From NCBI RefSeq assembly GCF_014805685.1, contig NC_060899.1, positions 8,952,290 to 9,016,289 of the forward strand: 64,000 nucleotides of DNA, written 5' to 3'. The first letter of the stretch is position 1. The number at the start of each line of letters is the position of its first letter. The translations under genes were made by a program, and so were the position numbers. The DNA is from Silurus meridionalis. Its lineage: Eukaryota > Chordata > Actinopteri > Siluriformes > Siluridae. Positions 1 to 12,699 of the stretch are shown piece after piece. The notes beneath the pieces were generated by a model that was given only the letters and a program-made list of their open reading frames with translations, made no database searches and was not told the origin of the DNA.

Positions 1-1972
1 TGTGTACATTCTAGAGTCAAGAGGCCACACACACTGATAACTCATTTAAGATAGAAACAGTTCTGTAGTCCTGACTGCATAATACAACAAGAGGTTATGT
101 CTGATAGATTAACATCCCCTTCACAGAAAAAGATGGGTCAAAGTTAAAGCACAGGGCAGTCATTTTGCAGTTTGAAATTCTGATTAATTAAGTCAGAAAG
201 AGGCACTGTGAAAACTAGCTGAATAAGCAAAGGCCAGACGGCAGTCCCACCAGGCTTGTACACCTCTCTCAGTCGCCTAGAAGCTATCAAAGATGCGACG
301 TGACCAGCCAGGACAAGATATATTTTTTTTATAAAAATGATAAATAAAAAAGAAATCATGGCCAGGAAAAAAACGAGCTGAGAAGGCTGCTCCATATACA
401 TGTTTCATTACTTTGAAGCCCTATAAAAGGAAAAAAGGGTGAAACCTAGGCAATGATGTAGCAAGTGCAAGATGCTTTACTTAAATTGACCCAGGATAAG
501 CAAAGTTAGTTTAATTACTTGTTTCAATTCAGATTAATCACACTTGTTTATCTTCATAGTCATACGACTACGGATTTTGAGTCATTCCAGGAGACATTTT
601 GGAGAAGTAGGAGACTGTTATAGCAAATAAGGGACCAACTTCCTGTTAAAACCATGGTCTTGGAATGAGCGCAATTATGATGCTCATGTGTCTAAATATT
701 TTTGGCTATATAGTGTACTTAATAATAAATAGTAAGCTTTATCCTTCTCGTGTGACACACAAAGATTTAGAATGAAAAGTGCTATAGACCTAATTATACC
801 ATGGTCTGTCCAAATACTACATTTTGATTAGTAGATATCTATTTCATCTTCATTCTAAATTAATGCAGTGCCTTACAAACAACTGTAACCATAATAGCTT
901 ACGGTCACAGCTGAATACAGAGAGAGACGGTTGTAGGAAAAAGTCCCCATTGACCTTATATGGTAAATATGGTGGTTTTGATCAATAGGCCCAGGCACAT
1001 GATATCTATGACTGTAACGAAAAATGGCACAAGAATTTAACACCAACGGCTTGGTTATTACTAGAGAATACTTGTAAGGTTCAGACATATGTAATTCCTA
1101 CATGAATAGTTTTTTTCTCTCCAAAATAACTACTTAAAATTCATTTAATTGCCATCAATGTAAAGTACTAATCAAGTAAGTAATTAATGTATGCAGAATC
1201 TGGTATAAAGTGCGAAAACATTCTCAAATCCTTGACCTTAGACAAGCTCAAAGATGGTACATAATTGCAAAAAGCATTAACTGCTTTGTCCTTGGTTAAG
1301 GCTTACACATGCGCTAAAACATCTCAATGCCAAAAACTGCTCCAAAAACCCAAATCCTTCCCTCATACGCACATATTTTCATTACAAAGGAGGATACAGA
1401 GATGACCATAGCTGCTCTACATAAGCAATTTTTCGAAAAAAATAAATAAATAAAATAAATAAATAAATAAAAAGCCTAACAGTAGTCACATGGAACATAC
1501 GCAAAATGACATTCATTCAGAGACCTTTAACGCAATAATTTAAGCATGCAAGCACAAAACCCAGCAGCTGAGCAAAAACTGTTTCAGCAAATAATCATAC
1601 AGAGGAAATGAGGAAATATTTTAATGCAGAAACTGCAAAACAGTAAAAAATGGTTGGACATATTCAAGCTATTAACTAAGACAAATTAATTAACAAATTG
1701 TTTACCCTCTCCCCCTTTTTAATGCAATGTATCAGACTAGCAAAGCAGAGGATTCCAGGTAAAGCAAATAACAAAAAAAAAACATTTGTTTCAGTCAGGC
1801 AACACTCAGACAAGCAACACACAAGCACTGTGAAACTATGGCGACATGATGGAAGTCAATGACAGGAAATCTCATCACAGAAGCTAAAGGGAGGAGTAAC
1901 GTTGCAGAAAGGAGCTTTGCAGTAACGCTTCATAAATCCAGCTAAAGGCTGTTGTGGAGCACAGGGCTGTAC
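1..1972. other. arhgap4 intron, no exon found
   Basis: This stretch continues the intron that follows the last arhgap4 exon seen here (ending at 1973). It is AT-rich, with short A-tracts and an AATA-type run near 1440-1470. I found no exon resembling the RhoGAP domain that should come next in the protein, so that exon is probably left of the window. Confidence 0.6.
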
Positions 1973-2154
1973 CTGGATGAAGGACAGCATGTCTCCAGAG
2001 AAGAGTTTGTGGTTGTACTGGGAGAAAGGCCTTGCTTTCCGCATACGCAATGACCTACCAGATGGCATTCTGGGAAATATACATACACCGCACTCCACTG
2101 TGAGACTATGGCATCATTACATGCATGCAGCAAACATGCTCTCCATTTTTCATG

Positions 2155-2189
<35 letters not shown>

Positions 2190-3280
2190 AGGTGTGCTGC
2201 CTTATGAAACCTAATGTCAGAATGGGTTTCTAAATCCTTTAAATCAAGTCTTATCTACAGAACTTGAGAGGAAACTCTAGTGACTTAGTATCAGCAACAC
2301 ACCCATGTGTGAATGAACAGTGCCAAAACCAAGGACAGATATACAGATAGATAGGAAATAATCTGTACCTGGAGGGATCACTGTCAACTGCCTCAGCTGG
2401 AGAAAAAAAACAGTGTGAAGAGATTACAATTTACTCTAATGTAGTCCTCATGCCTTTTTTTTTATTGAAATATTGCTTATTTATTTATTTTTTACCTTTT
2501 TGAATGGCCTCCTTCAATAGATCATGTTTGGCTTGGAGTTTGCAAATCAGAGAGCTACCATTGAGATACTCTTTCACTTTCTGAAAAGAACAAAATAGAA
2601 CACTTATAATCACAATTTACATCTTTTTATTACCAGTAATCATCTCTGTTTGTCAATCCCCAAAACTCTGGCATGCTGCTATGATCCATCTTTGCATATT
2701 TTATTTTTTATATGGTGCTTACATTAAAATAGTAGGTCTCTGTTTCCTGCTGATTGGCTCTGCGCTTGGTTAGACTAAGTTTGTTGTAAGCGACATCGCC
2801 TGTGCTCTCCTGTGATAGGCTGGCTGAGACATCAGGGGCAGGGTTACAGTCATCATCACAGATACTCTCCAGGAGTGAAGCATAGGTCGCCTTGAGAGTT
2901 TTACTGACCTATGAGAAATAAAGTGACATGAGAGAAAAGTGTGGGATAAATAGCATTTACTAACATTACTAACTTATATGTATGCTGTATATACTTTACC
3001 GAGGCAGAATTAGGCAATAATTAATTAGAGACAAGGCATAACAATGGCTTTTTAATAAATAGTATGATTAACAGAGTTTATGATCAATAGGGCTGAGATG
3101 TGATTTGATGTGATGTCATGTCATTTATGCAAGTACCTCCTCTGTTTCCAGGGTAACAGAAGCCAGTCTGGACTGCAATTGCTGGTTTCTGGTTTCCATC
3201 TCGTACCTCACCTGACAGTCAGCACTCACCTCACAAACCTGGCACAGACACACAAAGCATCTTTGTCAGACAAGCACATG

Positions 3281-3324
<44 letters not shown>

Positions 3325-5107
3325 GTGTGTGTTACCTGGTCTCCCTCGTGTGCCAGGTGCTGAAAGCGGAATGGCAGGCAGAAGGCTGAGTTATGGGCTT
3401 GCAGTAGGGCATCTCGGTCCTGACTCTGATCCATAGCATTCACAGCGCTTTCAAGATGCTGCAACCCATTCTTTAGGTTCTGCTGCGCCCGATTCCGGTT
3501 CGACAGATAGCCACGCATCACCCGTGACACAGACACATGGTAGCCTAGGTCTGTGCACTGCAAACAAGCATGGCAACCATAAAATGAGTTTCAAAAGTAG
3601 TATATAGGCTATGGGCTGTATTTAGAGGTGTCAAATTAAGGCAAAAAAAAAAAATTCATCCATGTAGAATGTTGATTATATATAAATAGGAAAATGCCCC
3701 CCAGAATGCTTTTCATTTGCTCTTTTAAACAATGATTTTGTTCATTTTGTTTCATTCTAAAGTGTGGCTCTTAATTTTATACATATAAAATGAAATCCTC
3801 AAGATAAGCAGTGACATCAATTAAGATGCCATCTGTTCTCTCCTACTCCTTCTATGCAAAAAATATTCTGTAATCTTTAGAGAGATTATGCATTTATCTA
3901 ATCACGTACACTCTGTAATATGTATCTATTATGAGTTGCTGCCCTCAAATGGCAACTGATATCCCTCAAATAGCATTCTGTTAGTGTCTTTAAAGCCCCA
4001 AATGGGCACTTTAGAGTCGGTGACAAGTGGAGGATAGAATCACACAACTATGACGAATATAACTATAGGTTTTCTGCAAACTTGTATAAAAAAATACTTG
4101 AGTAGTATATAAATCTGACACGACATCTGAAGTCCAAATTATGTTTCAGTAGTAATTCCCATACTTATCTCTGAATACACCCACCGTGCCTTTCACTTCA
4201 TGTTTTATCATTGCTGTTGTACCTCCTAATATGTTAATGATTTTAGCCGTCTAGAAAAGCTATGTGACTGTGGCATATTTTTACACATGGGGGTTTAAGC
4301 TTTGCCACCTGCAGCAAGTGGTGCATGAGTGATCTCTACAAAATTCATACCATTCATACAGTCTTGTGCAATAAAGAAAATATTGCATGTTCTTCATTTT
4401 GTAGTTCTTAACTGGTGGAACCTGGCAGTTGCTCATAGTTTGATAATTGAGGCTTCTGTCTGCTACTAGGCACATGAAATACAACACAAAAGTACCCAGT
4501 GCAAAACAATAGCTTAAATGTGTTGCACTTTTCTCACATTTCTTAGAAAGATATTATTAAGTGACATTATTAGGCTAATTACCGGATATTTTACTCATTT
4601 AATGATTTTCCTTTTCCCCCACAAAAACACAGGGTTTAATTTAGCCAAATTATCTTGCAACAGAACAAAACCGCTTCAACCATGAAATACTAATAATGTC
4701 TACAAATAGACTATTTACTTTTGCCTGTGTCTTAGGCATTGCAGTATAATTTGTCATAAATAAAAATGCCCCATGTGTCTTGAAAACATTACACATCTGA
4801 GTTGTGTGCAAATTACCATAAACATGCACGATGAAACCATGAACAGAGAATTATACAAGGGGAACTAAGCTATTATTGGTCTGCACTTACGACAGAATAG
4901 GGAAGTAAAACATATTCCCAGTAAAACAGAGAGCAGACAGGAATCATCATGGCACTCACATCAATCATAGTGCAGATGTCCTCAAGATAGTACTTATTCA
5001 TGGCAGCATTGGCTGCTGCGAGGTTGAGCAGGTAGTCATTGCGAGCTTTAGTGCACTTCAGCTGGGTCTCTTGTACTTTCCCTTGCCTCTGCAAAACACA
5101 GATAGAA

Positions 5108-5147
<40 letters not shown>

Positions 5148-5552
5148 ACAGACACACACACATTTAAATACACAGAGGAAGCAGCGATATAACAGATATA
5201 AGCTGATATCTTCCTGTGCCATCTTCAAACAAAGAAAAGTGCACGGAAAACACACTCAGCTCTACCTTTTCCATTAGCCTTTCCATCTTTTTTACTGAAC
5301 TGCGCCTTTGCCCTCCTGATTGGCCGATGCCGAGTTCAGACCCCTTCCCAGTTTGTTTCTCCTCCAGTCGTGCAGCATCTTTTAGTTTGCCCTCGGCAGA
5401 AAGACATTCGGAGTGATACTGGTGATAAGTTTTTAGAGCCTGCAATAGACATCAGTAATGACACACATGACTTAGCTTATTGGATAATGACTGCTTTTAT
5501 TAGGTAGCTAAGATAATGTTCTGTCTTGGCAACTCGACAAAATAAAGAACAC

Positions 5553-5590
<38 letters not shown>

Positions 5591-7168
5591 TCATACAAGC
5601 CAAAAGCCTTGAGCCAAGACACTCGTGACAGGCAAGCTGTTCTGTGAAGGGAGAAGACTTTCAGAGAGCAACCAGCTGGCAGAATTTGGGGTAGATTTAA
5701 TCGGGACATGTGACCTAAGCTTGACCACTGAAGACCACTGGGATAGAGAATCTATGCTCTGCCCCAGCAAGCCGAAAAAAAAAAACATTTGATCATGAGT
5801 GGCAATGTTTAATCTTGCACAATAATTGCAGCCATGACTTCATGTCAAATACTGCAAGATTTTTAGGGCATTTTTAATCTTGGGGGTTTCCAGACCTGAG
5901 GTGGATTGGGTAAATATGAAACCACTTCCAGAGGCTGGCAACAAATAAGGTGCCTTATCATGTTATTTCCTATATAAAGAACTTATTTTTGCTTGTATAT
6001 ACCAAAATAAATCAGCAAAAATGTTGACCACGGATTATTTCAACCATTAAATAAAAACAAATTGACCCACCGAAGCAAATTCTACAAGAATGAAGTGCTC
6101 ATATTTTTCAAAACTGCATGTACAGCATATTAATCATAATAAAAATGCATAAACAATCTACATGGAGTGACAATCAAAACTAGTGAGAACTGAATGAGAG
6201 TATTCTGTTGAATTGTGAAAATGTGCTTTGGCTTGTTTGATCCTGTGTAACCACAGTGATGCCTGTTGCTGCATTCAAACAGCAAAATCACACTTACCGT
6301 CTGCAGCTCTGTTATGACTTTAACGAGTTCCTCCTGCATCTGCTGACCAACTTCTTTACTCTACAAAACAATCAGAGAAATCAAACCCAGCTCATTCATT
6401 AGTCAAAAAGAGACAATATGATATATAACTGTATTATAACTGTACGTGCTTACCTTTTTGGCTGCACGATGTGTGTCCTCAATGCAGTGAGACAAGCGCT
6501 GGGTGAAAGTGGTGCTGCAGATCTCGCTGAGCGAGCTGTGGTCCCGGCTCTCCTGCTTGGTTTGCGTTAGCAGCACTGACCAGCACTGGGACACAGATTG
6601 ATCAGTATGCTCCTTCCTACAGAACAAAGAAAAAATGTTCTTGGAGCTCATAGACAAGTTGTTGATATTGTGATAAATTTTGTATGTAAATCATCAAAAC
6701 GATGTACTTTTTGGTCTTGAGGGTGAACCTTTCGCTGAGTTTTTCCAGAGAGCGTGCATATTCGGCCTCAATCTCTCCCCGGCGGCGCAGATAATCACTA
6801 AGATCTTGGAGCTGTTGCGTCTTCTGCTCCAACTGTGCATCCAGCACCTTCAGCTGCTCTGAAAGCTGACTACGTACCTCTAAAAAAAATAAAAAAAATA
6901 AAAAATGATGAAGAGAATCTCAGGCATTGCTATCTTTCTGCAAACAGCCTGGGGAAGTCATGGGACATCATAAGCAGAAGCAATGTTGCTTATGAACGTG
7001 ATTCTTTCGGAACAAAAAAGGGAAAGAAAAACAAGAACACGAAAGAGTAAACAATGAGAAAGAAAGGAAAAACAGAACGAGTACAATGACCCCTTCTTTA
7101 CCTTTGATCTGTGTCTCATACTCCGCCAGACACCCCCTTTCCTTCCTCAGTTTGCCATGTGATGTCAT
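1973..7168 (-). CDS. arhgap4: Rho GTPase-activating protein 4, N-terminal half (F-BAR)
   Basis: Partial gene; its 3' half lies beyond the left edge. Coding exons: 7102-7168, 6708-6879, 6454-6616, 6298-6360, 5266-5439, 4960-5088, 3336-3557, 3137-3238, 2723-2908, 2496-2580, 2369-2396, 1973-2054. They have GT/AG borders, keep one frame and give 491 residues. The start MTSHGKLRKERG, then EYETQIK, QLSEQL, EYARSLEKLSERF, RRSSVKKMERL, LKCTKARNDYLLNLA and RANQQETETYYF, match the F-BAR half of the srGAP/ARHGAP4 family. The MxxHGKLRxERG start fits ARHGAP4 rather than srGAP1-3. Family proteins bend membranes through the F-BAR dimer and switch off Rho-type GTPases through a downstream RhoGAP domain, followed by SH3. 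The last exon here (FSQYNHKLFSGDMLSFIQ) is the linker just before RhoGAP. The loop between exons 2 and 3 is about 11 residues shorter than I recall for human ARHGAP4. Several introns carry CA/TG or GA microsatellites. Confidence 0.93.
3284..3320. repeat. (TG)n microsatellite in arhgap4 intron
   Basis: Uninterrupted TG dinucleotide run just downstream, on the minus strand, of the 3336-3557 exon, within 20 bases of its donor site. Open frames through it are artefacts. Confidence 0.9.
5110..5160. repeat. (GA)n plus (CA)n microsatellite in arhgap4 intron
   Basis: A GA run grades into ACACAC directly upstream of the 4960-5088 exon acceptor. Read on the minus strand it supplies a long CT-rich tract just before the splice site. 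Confidence 0.85.
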
Positions 7169-7404
7169 GGTCTCGCAGGATCGGCAGGAAAATCCTGTGT
7201 CGTATCAGGTGTCTCAGGAATACGTGTCTGAATGTGTATTAAATGGTCCACGCACAACTCTTTAACCTGCTACCTAACTATAGTGAGGAAAAGTCACAGC
7301 CTGATGTTGATTGCTCTGCTTATTCGCACACACTGAAAAAAATCTTCTGTGCTAGTTAAAAAAAAAAAAAAAAAAAATAAAACGGAAAAGAGAAACGATG
7401 GTGT

Positions 7405-7449
<45 letters not shown>

Positions 7450-8700
7450 TCTCTCTCTGTTTCAGTCAGCGTAGTGACAGTTATCCGTTTCCTCAGCACT
7501 GCAGCTGATCTCTCTTTCGTGGGCTTTTATGGTTTCAGCTGTGGAACCATGCAGGCCAGTGGCTCGGTAGTTTTATTTATCTGCTTCCTGAGCGAGTGGA
7601 TAAAACTGATTGTCTTCGCCTGGAAGAAAAAAAAAAACAAGAAAAGAAAAATAAAATAGCAATATGGCATTAAACAAAAAGACGTTAACTTCAGCACACC
7701 AGGCCACATCCGGTTTACCTCAGACTCTCTCACTAAGACATCCTGGTAACATATTTCTGAAAACCATGGGTTTCTTGTGAGATGTGGTTACAAGAATGTT
7801 CACCCCCCGTTTTACTGCGTCAGTGTGTAGTGTTTAGAAAGTTTTCTCTCACACCTACACTGTGAATATTCAATTCCAAACAATTCTGTTCCGTTTTATC
7901 CTCCTTTAGATCGAATTATGCGTTTAACATTTTTTTAACAGTATGAGTCAAAAGAAGAATGAAATGCTTTATATCCTGGTAAATCTAAGTAACTTCTAGG
8001 CCGTAACTGGCAACTCATACTTAATGCTAAGCTGAAGACATGAGGCTTTATAAGGTTGCAGATAGCATAAACCTCTTACAAATTTCTTATTTGTCTTTTA
8101 AACCTCACATCATCTAATTAAAGATCAATTGGAAAAATTGCATAGTCTATAGCCAGGAAAATCTCAAATTAAAATAATTAAAAATAAAATCGTTAATAAA
8201 TAGTTAGTTCATAATAACTAATAGAATAACAGTTTGTTGTACAGTGATATTTTGTTCTATACCCTTGCATAAAAAATTGACTATGACAATATCAGCTTTC
8301 ATTATAGACATTAGGAGAACATTCCCGATATTGAAGCTGCCATTTATTAATGTGGCACTTTGGCTCTTACACCTGTTGCAATTTAAATACAAAAGTATAA
8401 AGACCAAACAAAATGGTGTCACTACTATATTAGTTTTCTGCGGTGTGCGCAGTACATTCAATGCAAACTAGTGTGAATTTGATACTGTTCAATTCTGACT
8501 ATATTCATTTCTTATTATCCTGAGCTCAATAAACAACAGCACTGCAAAGATTTCCTCGCATTTCTAAAAATCACTTTTAAATGTGTCTGAGTCATTGTGG
8601 GGAACCGAAGTCGTCCTGGGGATCTTGCGTGGGATGCGTCAGTGTGGTGGGCGTGTTGGTCCTGTTACAGGGTGGAGGAACTTGAGTCATATTTCTCTCT

Positions 8701-8745
<45 letters not shown>

Positions 8746-9493
8746 GCTCTCTCTCTAGCTCTCTCTCTCTCTCTCATTTCAGTTGTTAAGGTTTTCAAAT
8801 AAAAGTTGTTGTTGTTTTTTTAAAGATAATAAGAACCAGCAAAATGTCAGGGTAAAGGTCAGATTATCTTTATAAAAAAAAGAAGAGGAAACAAGTTGGC
8901 TCTTTCAGTTTTTAAATTAAAGCTGCAGGTTTTGGAGTAAAACAAATCCCATTGGGGATTCCTAACCCACAAGCGCACACACGCAGTAGACTGTTGAAGA
9001 AACTTGCAGTGTTGATGTTGCCATGACGGAAGTGGCACAGAGAGGACTTTCATCTGAGCTGTAGGAGCTTTTACACAAAGAGAGCCTATGTGCATTTTGT
9101 GTGAGTGAGTGAGTGAGTGAGTGAGAGTAAGAGTGAAAGAGAGAGAGGGAGAGAGAGAAATGGGGGGATCAGAGTTTTTCAGCATGACTAAGTAACTCTC
9201 TCTAAGTGACCCTGCATGTCTCAATCAGCAGCCTGGGCTGCCCACACTTATCCTTTCATAGCTCTGTCTATCTGACAGTTTAGAGCATGCACAAGGCTTA
9301 AGTTTAGAGGTCACATCCCCCATCTATTACAGCAATGCAATTATTAGATTTTGACCAACCTAGGAGTTTAGCATGACATAGACTAGACTCTAGCGCCCTG
9401 TATAAGTGCACTCAAGGGTGAACCGTGTCCTCTTATGGTTTGTAGTTTTTCCCGCAACGGCTAACATAAAAGCACATGCACACACACACATAT

Positions 9494-9529
<36 letters not shown>

Positions 9530-11200
9530 ACAACTGCTATAAAAAAACCAAACAGAAAGTAGCCACTAACACACATAAGTTTAAGTATAATAAGAAAAGA
9601 CTATACTGTACATCTAATTACATGACTATTTTCGATCTCAGTGCAGTCCTTTGATATTTGATTGAAATGGAAATATATTAATGAAGTGATGGAGTAAATG
9701 TGTGTGAGGGCAGTATTGACTGAAAGGAAACACTTGAATAAACGTGATCTGGCTGCTGTATTGAGTTAAGAAGCTACAGGGAATTAGAGATCCATGGGAT
9801 CAATCCTGTTTTACACTCCCACTGGGCCCAGAGATGACACCAAGAGCTGGACCTTATCTCTCCATGAGCAAAGAACCAGCTCATTACACACACTTATACA
9901 CACAAATCCACCTTTCCAACCCACCCACATACCCACTCACAACACACACAATCACAAGCACACTCATTGGTCCACAAGTACGTCTTCAAATTCACGCAAT
10001 TAACCAATCAGTCAATCTTGTTGCAGCTGTGCATTGAACAAAACTGTGCAGGTAAAAGGTGAAGGCTTTAAGTCACACACAGCAGTCTCTACAGCTTATA
10101 GAAAATGGTGCAAACGAAAAACATTCAGCGAGCAGCAGTAACGCAGGCGGAAATTGTGTCGTTGAAAAGAGCGGGCAGAGGAGAAAGGCTGAAGTGGATG
10201 ACTGATTAGAAAGCTGATTAAGTCAAATAAGTACTCTTTACAACCACGGTTAGCAGAAAAGCAACTCAGACGTTACATCATGACATCACAAAAACGTTTT
10301 TATAACAAATGTGCAAATGTGAGTATAGCACTGCTCCATTACTTAGATGAATAAAAAGGCACACATTGCATTAAATAAACTGACTGCCTCAACATTGCAG
10401 CACCTTCCAGCATGTCAGTAAATCTCTGAAAATACAGACACTCAGCTCAAGCAAAATGCACCACACCAAAAAGCCTCCAGTTTCCTGCTAAACATAGGTA
10501 CAAATTACAGAGCTGCAATGCGTAATAAGCAAAAGGATTAAGCCAAGCGGATTATTAGCCGTGTTGAAGGAGTTCCGTACCGTCTGTTTATCTTCTCACA
10601 GCATTAATGAGACATGTGTTCACACTCACCACATCACACCTCCTCATGACACCATACAACCAAACACTGTACACATTGATGTGAAAGGCCACACTTTCAT
10701 ATCATGTCAGCGTATCCAGTAACTAAAGCAACATCAACCCAATCAAAGAACATTTCATGAGTCGCCCTCACTTTCTGGCAGTTCTAAATAAAATATTTTC
10801 AATCATAGTCAATAATCATCATAATCAAGTTTTTGTAGCCAGAATAGGAAGCAATGATATGAACAACTAATCTTTGACCCCTTAGGTAAAGAAGTTGTCT
10901 CTGCTTGTCTGTCACTCACAAAGTCTGTCAGCTTCAAATTCTCTCACATGCACTACCTTTGAGAATCAAGAGGCAGCTGTAAGCCTGCCTTCATCTCTAC
11001 AACATGGCACAATCCATCAGACCGGACCACAAGCTGACAGACAGACAGTGACAGAGAGAGGAAGTGCGCAAACGAGATTTTTATCTTGAAGATGAAGAAA
11101 GATGAAGCATGCGAGTGTGAGAGGAAATGAAGGGTGAAAGATAGCGAACGTGAAAGAGAGAGAGAGCGAGGCAGACTCTAATGAGAGGGCGAGAGATGAG
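7169..11200. other. Region upstream of arhgap4 with microsatellites
   Basis: No coding exon could be supported. It holds TG repeats (7401-7447), a CT repeat (8704-8776), GTGA tetramers (9101-9125) and a CA repeat (9479-9528). The arhgap4 promoter or 5' noncoding exons may lie here, but I saw no clear core promoter next to 7168. Confidence 0.6.
8704..8776. repeat. (CT)n microsatellite
   Basis: About 70 bases of CT with two AGCT interruptions. Confidence 0.9.
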
Positions 11201-11207
11201 GCGAGAG

Positions 11208-11335
11208 AAAAGTGTTAGCTCAGTGGTTAAGGTTCTAATGCGCAGAGTGGATGATTGTGAGCCACTTCTGGGCTCTTAAGCAAGAATCTTAACCCTTCAC
11301 TGCTCAGGAGGTCAAACTGCACCGATGAAGGCTAA
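11208..11335 (+). mobile_element. tRNA-derived SINE-like remnant
   Basis: The segment begins TTAGCTCAGTGGTTAAGG, like an RNA polymerase III A box. It continues with GGGCTCTTAAGCAAGAATCTT and AACCCTTCACTGCTCA, the order seen in the tRNA-like heads of fish SINEs. It lacks an obvious tail or target-site duplication, so it is an old fragment. The family is not assigned. Confidence 0.55.
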
Positions 11336-11466
11336 AAATCAGGGGGTGGGACCTGCTGTTTGAAATGGATCAATGGCGAGATACAATGAAACAGGAAGTA
11401 GCATTATGATGTTTAACGTTTAGTGGTGTTCTCCCTTTGAACCCAATCACCCCTCCACCTCCACCT

Positions 11467-11468
<2 letters not shown>

Positions 11469-11516
<48 letters not shown>

Positions 11517-11701
11517 CTACACCTACCTATACACAGAGTAGTTTAAATGACAAATAACCTTCAAACAAACAGGTGTATATATATCATAGCTACTGAATCT
11601 ACTAAGAATGCTGGGTTGTAAACAAGCCTGTGTTCAGTGCTGATCAATCTCGGTGAAGTTGCAGCTGTAGAAAAAAAAATACACTGCCTGCATGCACAAA
11701 C

Positions 11702-11747
<46 letters not shown>

Positions 11748-11818
11748 CAGAACGGCAGCAAAGATGCAGGCATTAATAAACACATACGCATAAACACAAA
11801 CACGCAGACAGACAGACA

Positions 11819-11858
<40 letters not shown>

Positions 11859-12067
11859 TCACATGCATCAATAATAAACACCAAAGCCTTACCTCATTCT
11901 TTGTACCCTTCTGTCTGTCACTCTCCTTTTTTTTCCTTTCTTCCTCTCCTCTCTCTTCTACTCTCCTCCCTCCCTCACTCCCTCACTCACTCTTGGACAC
12001 AGAGAACACTGTTTGAGCCACAGATTTCACGGACCAATTTGATTTCTCTTCCTGTGACACATGCAAC

Positions 12068-12102
<35 letters not shown>

Positions 12103-12240
12103 ACTGAGGTGCGCATTCAAAATAGTCCTCCTCTCTCTTGCGTACACTCTCGCACATAAATACACACAAGAAAACAGCTCCCCGCCTGCTTGTTCTGACC
12201 CCCCCTTTCCCTCCCCTTTCTCTCAAACACACTCTCACTC
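11469..12240. repeat. Cluster of CA, TG and CT simple repeats
   Basis: CA run at 11469-11514, TG run at 11703-11744, CA run at 11819-11857 and TC run at 12070-12099. They are joined by CT-rich sequence from about 11890 to 12240. The 156-codon open frame across this block is made of repeat sequence and is not a gene. Confidence 0.85.
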
Positions 12241-12343
12241 TCACACACGCACACACGACTGCACACTCAGACACCGCCAATCCCTCGGTGTGAGAGGATG
12301 TCATAAGCGAAGTCCCGCCCCATCTCTCCCCTCTCCCCGCAGG

Positions 12344-12362
12344 CATGCTATAAATACAAGGA
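12344..12362 (+). promoter_or_regulatory. TATA-like motif after a GC-box-like stretch
   Basis: GCTATAAATACAAGG sits about 30 bases after CCCGCCCC. This could be a plus-strand core promoter, but no exon or gene could be tied to it. Confidence 0.25.
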
Positions 12363-12699
12363 TGGATATGAATATGCTGTCGTGTTCTCCTAGCTCTCTG
12401 CTCTCTTCCATTTCTCATCCCTCATTTCTCCCCTTTTCTCATTCTCTCTCCCTCTCTGCGTTGATTCTTGTGACCTTGCATTGTGTTCAGAGACCAGCAG
12501 AAGTCCACATATAGATGTATTGCTTGTGATCTCTCACACAAACACACACACAAGCACAGAGTCAAAGGGGTAATTTACAGCCATGAATCTACTAGATGTG
12601 ACCACCCTGCAGATGATGTAGCTTTACAGCAGATCCTTGAAGTCGTGACCAAATCAATAATAAGGATGGTTAGCCATGAACAATAACAATGCCTCCACT

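Noticed and set aside
1973..7168. srGAP1, srGAP2 or srGAP3 as identity
   Set aside because: The N-terminus HGKLRKERG and LKCTKARNDYLLNLA follow ARHGAP4 more closely.
11637..12107. 156-codon open frame rich in Thr-His and Leu-Ser
   Set aside because: It runs through CA, TG and CT repeats; composition follows the repeats, with no splice or domain support.
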